A stretch of 5,079 nucleotides of DNA, taken from positions 1 through 5,079 of the forward strand of contig CALMPX010000421.1 in NCBI GenBank assembly GCA_937871355.1, written 5' to 3'. The notes below the pieces were generated by a model. The model made no database searches. It was not told where the DNA came from and saw nothing but the letters and a program-made list of their open reading frames with translations. The DNA is from an uncultured Bdellovibrio sp. GTDB lineage: Bacteria; Bdellovibrionota; Bdellovibrionia; Bdellovibrionales; Bdellovibrionaceae. Both the position numbers and the translations under genes were made by a program. Position 1 is the first letter of the stretch. Each line of letters starts with the position of its first letter. Below are positions 1 through 5,072 of the stretch, piece after piece.

Positions 1-147
1 TGCGATCATCACGACAGCCTCAGAGCCCACGGTGTTGGCCATGATCGCTGTTTTGAGGAATACGCCTGTTCCGATGACAGTCCCCACGACAATAGCGATG
101 GCTTCTTTTAATCCTAGGGCCACGTGCAATTTTTTGTCTGAATTCAT
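1..147 (-). CDS. APC-superfamily amino-acid permease, N-terminal fragment (cut by window edge)
   Basis: Only the first 49 residues are in the window; the frame is open to base 1. The translation has a short polar start (MNSDKKLHVALGLKEA) and then a hydrophobic first membrane segment containing VVGTVIGTGVFLKTA. The IGTGVF stretch matches the G-[ST]-G-[IV]-F signature in the broken first helix of APC-family amino-acid/polyamine transporters, where the backbone contacts the substrate amino group. The protein would act in the inner membrane; the substrate cannot be told from this fragment. The start is the ATG whose A is base 147. An in-frame TAA lies 15 bases upstream with no other ATG between, and no Shine-Dalgarno-like sequence precedes it. 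The gene is divergent from the small secreted-protein gene at 314. Family call is fairly sure; subfamily unknown. Confidence 0.85.
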   Translation of the reverse strand, partial: MNSDKKLHVALGLKEAIAIVVGTVIGTGVFLKTAIMANTVGSEAVVMIA

Positions 148-153
148 GAGGGT

Positions 154-182
154 ATTAGATAATTAAACATTGAAGCTGTCAA
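154..182 (-). promoter_or_regulatory. Sigma70-type promoter of the permease gene, probably giving a leaderless mRNA
   Basis: On the minus strand a perfect TTGACA (177-182) is followed after exactly 17 bases by TCTAAT (154-159), so 11 of 12 positions match consensus. Six bases separate the -10 box from the A of the permease ATG at 147, so the expected transcription start falls on or next to the start codon. This fits the absence of any ribosome-binding site there. Confidence 0.7.
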
Positions 183-195
183 ACAAGCTGTCAAA
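172..195. repeat. Two tandem 12-bp units overlapping the permease -35 box
   Basis: The units GAAGCTGTCAAA (172-183) and CAAGCTGTCAAA (184-195) differ only in their first base. Read on the minus strand, each contains TTGACA. Only the copy at 177-182 has a well-spaced -10 box. The second copy may be a simple duplication, or the pair may be a direct-repeat operator spaced about one helical turn apart. An additional CTGTC/GACAG inverted pair (188-192 with 202-206) lies next to it. Confidence 0.6.
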
Positions 196-220
196 AATAT
201 GGACAGTGGAATTGTATAAA

Positions 221-249
221 TTGCCTGTTAAGAAAATAACATCTATGAA
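221..249 (+). promoter_or_regulatory. Weak candidate promoter for the small secreted-protein genes
   Basis: TTGCCT (221-226) and TATGAA (244-249) are separated by 17 bases, each matching 4 of 6 consensus positions. TATAAA at 215-220 is an alternative -10 without a good -35. The region is very AT-rich, so chance matches are expected. A promoter must lie between 148 and 313 for the gene at 314, but its exact place is uncertain. Confidence 0.2.
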
Positions 250-313
250 TATATCCATAAAAAGCTTAAAAACTCTTTAATAACAAAACCGAAATGAATC
301 AGGAGTTCAAGTT

Positions 314-607
314 ATGAAAAAAATCGTAGGCCTTTTTGCACTGGTTTTAGCAACTTCAATCACGTCTCATGCTTGCCAACAATTTGAAGCTCAGTTCATT
401 GGAAAAGTTATTAAAATCGAAAAAGTAACAGAGACGACATGTTCTGTTAAAATAGATTTTAGCTCTTTTAATTCATCAATTGTGTGTCCTTTAGATATTT
501 CAGAAGTAAACGGTAAAGAAATTATAACTACAGAGTGCGGCAAGAAAGCTAACGACACCATTTCTGGAATTTTAATTGATGATGGACAGAAAATTTCGAT
601 TGAGTAG
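314..607 (+). CDS. Small exported protein with four cysteines, function unknown
   Basis: This 97-residue protein begins with a clear Sec signal peptide: positive MKK, hydrophobic core to about residue 13, and SHA before Cys21. The S-x-A pattern fits signal peptidase I after Ala20. The residues before Cys21 do not form a normal lipobox, so a lipoprotein is less likely. The mature part of about 77 residues has Cys21, Cys43, Cys58 and Cys75, enough for two disulfides, and alternating hydrophobic stretches (FIGKVIKIEKV, CSVKIDF, GILIDDGQKISI) that suggest a small beta-barrel or sandwich. The start is supported by AGGAG at 301-305, 8 bases before the ATG. The next gene in the same direction encodes another small exported protein 57 bases downstream with no terminator between, so they are probably co-transcribed. 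I do not recognise the family. Periplasmic or secreted location is inferred from the signal peptide alone. Confidence 0.8.
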   Translation: MKKIVGLFALVLATSITSHACQQFEAQFIGKVIKIEKVTETTCSVKIDFSSFNSSIVCPLDISEVNGKEIITTECGKKANDTISGILIDDGQKISIE

Positions 608-615
608 TTGATTTA

Positions 616-639
616 GATTAAAAGATAAAAAGATTAAAA
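616..639 (+). repeat. Three 8-bp tandem units in the gap between the two small genes
   Basis: GATTAAAA (616-623), GATAAAAA (624-631) and GATTAAAA (632-639) follow in perfect phase, just upstream of the AGGAG (654-658) of the next gene. The strand is purine/A-rich and unstructured, which could help ribosome loading, but it may simply be low-complexity spacer. There is no terminator in this gap. Confidence 0.45.
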
Positions 640-664
640 AATATCATTTGAACAGGAGTTTTCA

Positions 665-970
665 ATGAAAGCATTACTTTCAGCCGTTATACTATTATCA
701 AGTTTATTCGCCGGAGCTCAGCAAGCTCAAAAATGTGCGGCACAGGCGGAAGGTATGGCGCAAATTAAATATCTGTTAAATAATCCAGGCATTCAAGGTC
801 ATGAGTTCGTGGCCAAAGCAACAGGTTATGAAGTTGAGACCTCTGATCATTCAGCCGCAGTTGAAGTAACTATTCAAGGTCAGAACGACGATGGTGACAG
901 CTGGACTGAAAAATATGAAATCCGCTTAGATTTAGCAAATTGTTCTTTTGCGCAGTCGACTCGTAAATAG
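665..970 (+). CDS. Small exported protein with two cysteines, function unknown
   Basis: This 101-residue protein has a textbook signal peptide (MKALLSAVILLSSLFAGA) with AGA before a probable signal peptidase I cut after Ala18. The mature protein of about 83 residues has just two cysteines, Cys24 near its start and Cys93 near its end, which could join the termini by one disulfide. The middle (residues 47-92) alternates polar and hydrophobic residues as in beta strands. It includes an acidic loop, NDDGDSW at 74-80, that resembles but does not match a canonical EF-hand calcium loop. AGGAG at 654-658 lies 6 bases before the ATG. It probably shares a transcript with the gene at 314 and ends 24 bases before the terminator at 995. 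I do not recognise the family. Confidence 0.8.
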   Translation: MKALLSAVILLSSLFAGAQQAQKCAAQAEGMAQIKYLLNNPGIQGHEFVAKATGYEVETSDHSAAVEVTIQGQNDDGDSWTEKYEIRLDLANCSFAQSTRK

Positions 971-994
971 TTTTTAAATTTAAATCGTTATAAT

Positions 995-1023
995 AAAAAA
1001 GCCACCTTGAAGGTGGCTTTTTT
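995..1023. terminator. Bidirectional rho-independent terminator between convergent genes
   Basis: A perfect 7-bp GC-rich stem GCCACCT (1001-1007) / AGGTGGC (1011-1017) with a TGA loop is flanked by six A (995-1000) and six T (1018-1023). It therefore reads as hairpin plus U-tract on both strands. It lies 24 bases after the stop of the small secreted-protein gene at 665 and 29 bases beyond the stop of the minus-strand gene at 1053, and can serve both. Confidence 0.93.
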
Positions 1024-1052
1024 ATTTCATTAATAATACTCGATCTATAAAA

Positions 1053-2312
1053 CTACTGAATAATCACTTTCAGGATTTTTTCAGCTTTCACAGAATTTGC
1101 TCCAAGGATGCTATTGGCTCCAGTGCGCTTAGCTATGATGGAAACTTCGATCACATTTCCATAGACGAGAGCTGTTTTTGAAACCTGAGCGTAGCCAATA
1201 ATATCAGATAGTTTTACCATCATGTTGGCTGATTTTAAATTGTCACGAGCAAAGCTTTTCATATTTAATGGTTTACTTGTTCCATCGACTTTAATTAAAT
1301 CTAAGTAAATGGAATAATTCGTATTCACATCGTTAAATTCTTTGGTTAAGTCTGTCAAAACTAAAGCTGAATCTAAACCATGACCGATTAAAGACGCGCT
1401 TAAGTTGGCCCCTTTTTTTAATTCTGCGAGATCAGCTTGCTGTAAAAGAGCACTTGAATCGTAAATTTCTAATTCCACCACTAAAACACCAGATTTTAAA
1501 TTTTGTTGTTTAATTCGGTACGAGTAGATTGAGCTCACAACATCAAGACGAACTTGTGGTTTTGATTCGCTGGTTGAGATCAGTTTTAAATTGAGGATCT
1601 CTTGATCTTTGGGTTGTAAAACGGCACTGAGCGGAAATATGACGACTAAGTTAAAGCGTGCTTGATGATCAAAAGTTTTTACAGTTTTAGTATCAACGCA
1701 TTGTTGTTCTTGGTGGTATTTTGTAACTTGGTGAGCGACTGTTTCATCACGGTAGCGTGTTTCTTGGCGATAGCGCGTTTCATCGCGGTATTGAGTTTCT
1801 TGACGGTATTTTGTAACTTCGTGTTGGTAAGGAACTTGTACATTTGTACATTCTTGTGCAGGGACTAAGATATTTTGGCAAACACTTTTGTCGCGACATT
1901 GTTTTCCACCAGGAACTAAATAACATTCTTGTTCAATGTGACAAACATTTTTAGTTTTTTGTACGGAGTGACATTGTTGCTCTGTGCGATAATCTGTCAC
2001 CCATTCAGTATAAGGAACATTCACGGTGTAGGGGACGCTGACGATGTAAGGAATATCAACGGTGTAGGGAACAGATTCTGTCGTGTATTCAGTTTCTTGG
2101 TAGGGAACATCAACTAGTCCGTACTGCGCACAAAATTGAGTTGTCTTGTAGTAGTTCTGGGTCAAAAAATCATTGGCGACCGCGGCCGTTGAGGCTGATC
2201 TTTTGATTTGAGTTGATAGCTTTTCAGCTGGAGCGCTTTGCGCCGATAAATTAAGTGAACAGATCATTGCTAGAGTAAACACACATTTGCTTAAAACATT
2301 CATTTGGTTCAT
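1053..2312 (-). CDS. Exported hexapeptide-repeat protein with Cys-rich centre, function unknown
   Basis: This 419-residue protein starts with a signal peptide (hydrophobic residues about 10-22, likely cut after Ala24 in NLSA). Residues 69-110 hold a hexapeptide array of the type [VI]PYxxx (VPYTVD, IPYIVS, VPYTVN, VPYTEW). Residues 114-155 hold six cysteines (114, 124, 130, 139, 145, 155) around VPGGK. Residues 160-204 hold a second array, YRQETQ, YRDETR, YRQETR, YRDETV, ending in YHQEQQC; the first array ends similarly in DYRTEQQC. Cys61 and Cys205 flank the region. Residues from about 215 to the end look like beta-rich globular domains without cysteine. The repeats recall the YTV/VPY-type tyrosine-valine repeats of some planctomycete surface proteins, but I cannot claim homology. 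The first Met is preferred because GGGGG lies 4 bases before it; Met4 is too far from it. A cell-envelope or surface role is inferred. It is transcribed convergently with the small secreted-protein genes and divergently from the antiporter operon. Confidence 0.85.
   Translation of the reverse strand: MNQMNVLSKCVFTLAMICSLNLSAQSAPAEKLSTQIKRSASTAAVANDFLTQNYYKTTQFCAQYGLVDVPYQETEYTTESVPYTVDIPYIVSVPYTVNVPYTEWVTDYRTEQQCHSVQKTKNVCHIEQECYLVPGGKQCRDKSVCQNILVPAQECTNVQVPYQHEVTKYRQETQYRDETRYRQETRYRDETVAHQVTKYHQEQQCVDTKTVKTFDHQARFNLVVIFPLSAVLQPKDQEILNLKLISTSESKPQVRLDVVSSIYSYRIKQQNLKSGVLVVELEIYDSSALLQQADLAELKKGANLSASLIGHGLDSALVLTDLTKEFNDVNTNYSIYLDLIKVDGTSKPLNMKSFARDNLKSANMMVKLSDIIGYAQVSKTALVYGNVIEVSIIAKRTGANSILGANSVKAEKILKVIIQ
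1741..1812 (-). repeat. Four 18-bp coding repeats (YRQET/YRDET array)
   Basis: Four in-phase 18-bp units (1741-1758, 1759-1776, 1777-1794, 1795-1812) lie inside the repeat-protein gene. On the plus strand all begin GTTTC and alternate between GTTTCAT and GTTTCTT types, so the protein alternates YRDET and YRQET. This gives a higher-order 36-bp pattern, suggesting growth by duplication of a two-unit block. The units have drifted at many positions, so the array is not recently expanded. Confidence 0.85.
2001..2072 (-). repeat. Four 18-bp coding repeats ([VI]PYxxx array)
   Basis: This stretch encodes residues 81-104, the units VPYTVD, IPYIVS, VPYTVN and VPYTEW. The DNA units share patterns such as GGTGTAGGG on the plus strand but use different codons for the same residues. 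That indicates an older duplication kept by selection on the protein. A degenerate unit (EYTTES, residues 75-80) and VPYQET (69-74) extend the array at the N-terminal side. Confidence 0.8.
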
Positions 2313-2376
2313 TTTGCCCCCGGTTTATTTGTACGTGATCTGGTAAAGCAAGCCGTAGGCCATCGCATTATTTTGA

Positions 2377-2405
2377 TTCAGAGTGATTGTGGGACCAGTT
2401 ATAAT
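2377..2405 (+). promoter_or_regulatory. Sigma70-type promoter for the antiporter-kinase operon
   Basis: A perfect TATAAT (2400-2405) is preceded after 17 bases by TTCAGA (2377-2382), which matches the -35 consensus at 4 of 6 positions. The expected start near 2412 would give a leader of about 53 bases containing the hairpin at 2430-2459. I found no comparably good promoter on the minus strand of this gap for the repeat-protein gene. Confidence 0.55.
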
Positions 2406-2429
2406 TGAATCTGAAGGGCGTTGGTGCTA

Positions 2430-2459
2430 GGCTAGAGTAAACATTTTACTCTGCGAGCC
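2430..2459 (+). promoter_or_regulatory. Inverted repeat / 5'-leader hairpin next to the antiporter start codon
   Basis: AGAGTAAA (2434-2441) and TTTACTCT (2445-2452) are perfect complements around a CAT loop. GGCT (2430-2433) can also pair with AGCC (2456-2459) across a 3-base GCG bulge, giving a 12-bp stem. It ends 5 bases before the ATG at 2465, covering where a ribosome-binding site should be. It could be a translational control hairpin or a DNA operator for a dimeric repressor; the sequence alone does not decide. Confidence 0.6.
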
Positions 2460-2464
2460 CACCG

Positions 2465-3748
2465 ATGGATTTTACTCAAGTTAGCTCAATTGAATATGCT
2501 GGAACGATTTGTTTTGTTTTAGCGATTCTACATACTTTTTCCGTGAAATTTTTCCAGATTCAAGCACGTCGTTTTGCGCAAGGATCTATTGGTGAGAACT
2601 TTTTTCATTTCTTAGGTGAAGTTGAAGTGGTCTTTGGGATCTGGGCCGCTCTTTTTATTTTGTCATATGCATTATTAGACACATCACATTCTGCCGTTCA
2701 ATATTTAGAAGGTCGTAGCTTTGCCGAGCCCTTATTAGTATTTGTGTTAATGACGATTTGTGCGACCAAGCCTATTTTAAACTGTGCAACATATATAATA
2801 GATAGTTTGGCACGTTTATTACCTCTCAATAAGAATTTAGCATTTTATATATCCACTTTAGTCGTCGGACCTATTTTAGGAAGCTTTATCACCGAGCCCG
2901 CCGCTATGACGGTAACGGCCTTGATTTTATTGGATCGTTTTTACAATCAAGGTATTTCTCAGAAGTTAAGATACGCCACTTTAGGTTTACTGTTTGTCAA
3001 TATTTCTATTGGTGGCACCTTAACTTCGTTTGCAGCTCCACCGGTATTGATGGTCGCGGCTAAGTGGAATTGGGACATGACTTATATGCTGACGCATTTT
3101 GGATGGAAAGCTTTTATCGCTATGATTATTTCGACAAGTATCGTAGCCATTCAATTTAATAAAGAAATTAGTAGTTTGATATTGCCGACAAAAATGAGAG
3201 TTAATAAGTCTGAATCGATGCCGATATGGATTACCGGACTCCATTTATTATTCTTATTTCTAATCGTTTTGAATCATCATCACAGTGTGGTTTTTATATC
3301 ATTCTTTTTATTTTTCTTAGGTTTATCTGCAGTCACGGAAGAGTATCAAAAACCACTTCAGCTAAAAGGGCCTTTGCTAGTCGCCTTTTTCTTAGGTGGC
3401 TTAGTCGTCTTGGGTGGGATGCAAAGCTGGTGGTTAGGTCCTGTCTTATCGAAACTAGGAGCCTTATCTTTATATCTTGGAGCAGCCACTTTAACGGCGG
3501 TAACAGATAATGCGGCCATCACTTATCTAGGTTCCCAAGTTGAGGGCCTCACCGAAATTTCAAAATATGCTTTAGTCGCCGGAAGTGTGGTTGGAGGTGG
3601 TTTGACTGTTATTGCCAATGCGCCGAACCCTGCGGGATATAGTATTTTAAATCCTACTTTTGGAACGAGCGGAATCAGTGCTTTAAGTTTATTTAAAAGT
3701 GCGTTGATCCCTACTTTAATTTCAATTTTTATTTTTTGGTGGTTATAA
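2465..3748 (+). CDS. Putative Na+/H+ antiporter, ion-transporter (IT) superfamily type
   Basis: This is a 427-residue inner-membrane protein with about 11-12 hydrophobic segments. It resembles the bacterial family annotated as putative Na+/H+ antiporter (Na_H_antiport_3 type). Visible hallmarks are TEPAAMT (143-149) in a hydrophobic stretch, GGTLTSFAAPP (183-193), TDNAA (347-351) and GGGLTVIANAPNPAG (377-391). The GG-x-T-x-x-A-x-P pattern and the repeated TEPAA/TDNAA elements are what a two-fold inverted-repeat transporter of the IT group (NhaD/ArsB-like) would show, with acidic Glu144 and Asp348 as candidate ion-binding residues. Cation/proton exchange is inferred from the family; the substrate is not proven. 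The ATG at 2465 is the only reasonable start, since an in-frame TAA lies 24 bases upstream, but it lacks a Shine-Dalgarno sequence. It ends one base before the kinase gene, forming a tight operon. Confidence 0.85.
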   Translation: MDFTQVSSIEYAGTICFVLAILHTFSVKFFQIQARRFAQGSIGENFFHFLGEVEVVFGIWAALFILSYALLDTSHSAVQYLEGRSFAEPLLVFVLMTICATKPILNCATYIIDSLARLLPLNKNLAFYISTLVVGPILGSFITEPAAMTVTALILLDRFYNQGISQKLRYATLGLLFVNISIGGTLTSFAAPPVLMVAAKWNWDMTYMLTHFGWKAFIAMIISTSIVAIQFNKEISSLILPTKMRVNKSESMPIWITGLHLLFLFLIVLNHHHSVVFISFFLFFLGLSAVTEEYQKPLQLKGPLLVAFFLGGLVVLGGMQSWWLGPVLSKLGALSLYLGAATLTAVTDNAAITYLGSQVEGLTEISKYALVAGSVVGGGLTVIANAPNPAGYSILNPTFGTSGISALSLFKSALIPTLISIFIFWWL

Positions 3749-3749
3749 T

Positions 3750-5072
3750 ATGTCGGACTCATTTTTTAAACGCACTTTTGAGCTCACTAAACTTTCTGTT
3801 AAAGTCGGGCTCAAAGAATTAAAATCTGGGGATTTGAAATCTCGTATTGAACAAGCCAAGATGATCACAGAAACATTATCACAACTTAAAGGGGCGGCCA
3901 TGAAGGCCGGCCAAATGCTCAGTATCGAATTGGATGATTACTTTCCACCGGAAGCGGTACAAATCATCAGTCAGTTGCAAAACAGAGGAACAGAAGTTCC
4001 TTTTAAAACAATTGAGAAAACTTTGAAAAAAGAATTGGGCGAGGATAAGTTTAATAAATTAGAAAATATTATAGAAAGCCCAATAGCTTCAGCTAGTATT
4101 GCACAAATTCATACAGCTGAATATAAAGGTGAAAAGGTTGTACTTAAAGTTCAACATCCAGGCGTCGCTAAAACCATTAATTCCGATGTCGCTTTACTTA
4201 AAAAAGTGGCTCAAAGTTTTTGTGCCATGACCAATCGTCAAATGAATTTAAATCCACTATTTGCCGAAATGAAATCTGTTTTAAATCAAGAAGTCGATTT
4301 TGAGCAAGAGGTCGAATATTTAAAAAAATATCGTAAACTCATTTCAACTATTAGTAATGACAAAGATAAATATTATTCGCCAGAGCCCTATACGACGATG
4401 AGCACAAAAAAAGTGATTACCATGTCTTGGGAAGAAGGCTTAAGTATCAATGATTGGTTGCAAACAAATCCAAGTCAGAAAAAGAAAGAAAAATTAGCAC
4501 ATTTAGTTCTCAATTTATACTGTCATGAATTTTATCACTGGGGTTTAGTTCAAACAGATCCAAACTTTGCCAATTTCCTTGTCCGCGAAGAGGCGGGAAA
4601 TGTTGGAATCGTCTTATTAGATTTTGGCGCCACTCGTGAATACGACAAAGATTTCAGAACGCAATATCTCAATTTGATTAACAATGTTTACGCCTTGAAA
4701 AAGGCAAAAGATCTAGAAGCACAAAAAGCCGAAGTGATTAAAATAGCAGTGGATTTTAACTTACTCGATCGCCGGGAAGATCAAGAGGCCAAAGATTTAT
4801 TCATTGAATTATTAAACATGGCAGTTGAGCCTTTCTTTACTTCAGAGAAAAATAATAAATTCAGTTTCGGCAATCAAGAATATAACCGAAGAACGAAAGA
4901 ATGTGTTCGTAAATTTGTCAGCAGCCTAAAGTATTCAGCTCCACCCCATCGTTTATTATTTTTGCACAGAAAACTAGGCGGGATTTCATCATTACTTCGT
5001 CGTTTAGATGTCGATCTTGATTTATCGCAATACTGGGTTGTGATGTTTGATAAAGAGTTAAATCGTGACTAA
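3750..5072 (+). CDS. ABC1/AarF/UbiB atypical kinase, closest in motifs to mitochondrial COQ8
   Basis: This 440-residue protein-kinase-like protein shows the UbiB/COQ8 hallmarks in order: KxGQ (Lys52-Gln55, in LKGAAMKAGQMLS), the A-rich loop that replaces the glycine-rich loop (ASAS, 113-116, in ASASIAQIH), the VAVK-type lysine Lys133 in VVLKVQHPGV, the ExD motif (Glu181, Asp183), the catalytic-loop QTDPNFANFLV (268-278; Asp270, Asn275) and the metal-binding LLDFGATREYD (289-299; Asp291). QTDPN and DFGATREYD match human COQ8A/yeast Coq8 more closely than E. coli UbiB (HADPHPGN). No C-terminal membrane helices are present, unlike E. coli UbiB. In known members these proteins support isoprenoid quinone biosynthesis as ATPases linked to membrane lipids; that role here is inferred. 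Translation is probably coupled to the antiporter: the stop and ATG are one base apart, and GGTGG at 3738-3742, inside the last antiporter codons, lies 7 bases before the ATG. All key residues are intact. Confidence 0.93.
   Translation: MSDSFFKRTFELTKLSVKVGLKELKSGDLKSRIEQAKMITETLSQLKGAAMKAGQMLSIELDDYFPPEAVQIISQLQNRGTEVPFKTIEKTLKKELGEDKFNKLENIIESPIASASIAQIHTAEYKGEKVVLKVQHPGVAKTINSDVALLKKVAQSFCAMTNRQMNLNPLFAEMKSVLNQEVDFEQEVEYLKKYRKLISTISNDKDKYYSPEPYTTMSTKKVITMSWEEGLSINDWLQTNPSQKKKEKLAHLVLNLYCHEFYHWGLVQTDPNFANFLVREEAGNVGIVLLDFGATREYDKDFRTQYLNLINNVYALKKAKDLEAQKAEVIKIAVDFNLLDRREDQEAKDLFIELLNMAVEPFFTSEKNNKFSFGNQEYNRRTKECVRKFVSSLKYSAPPHRLLFLHRKLGGISSLLRRLDVDLDLSQYWVVMFDKELNRD

Noticed and set aside
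314..607. Lipoprotein reading of the 97-residue protein (Cys21 just after the signal peptide)
   Set aside because: The residues at -3 to -1 are Ser-His-Ala, lacking the usual Leu at -3 and small residue at -2 of a lipobox. The site fits signal peptidase I, and four cysteines suggest disulfides instead.
872..910. EF-hand-like calcium loop (NDDGDSWTE) in the 101-residue protein
   Set aside because: The acidic residues do not fall at the spacing of the canonical DxDxDG loop and no flanking helices are apparent, so calcium binding is not supported.
1741..1812. Regular 18-bp units as a CRISPR array
   Set aside because: The units are contiguous without spacers, in phase with codons, diverged between copies and contained in an open reading frame, so they are protein repeats.
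1662..2117. Open frames on the plus strand (1662-1868 and 1929-2117) opposite the repeat-protein gene
   Set aside because: They are antisense to a well-supported gene, arise from the repetitive low-stop composition of the hexapeptide arrays, and have no ribosome sites or recognisable protein features.
2311..2464. Minus-strand promoter for the repeat-protein gene using TATAAC at 2398-2403
   Set aside because: The hexamer overlaps the plus-strand TATAAT and there is no acceptable -35 box 16-18 bases upstream on the minus strand.
3020..3762. Other-frame open stretches within the antiporter gene (minus 3020-3244, plus 3226-3510, minus 3523-3762)
   Set aside because: They overlap the coding frame that carries the conserved transporter motifs, and their translations show no domain, signal peptide or plausible start signal.
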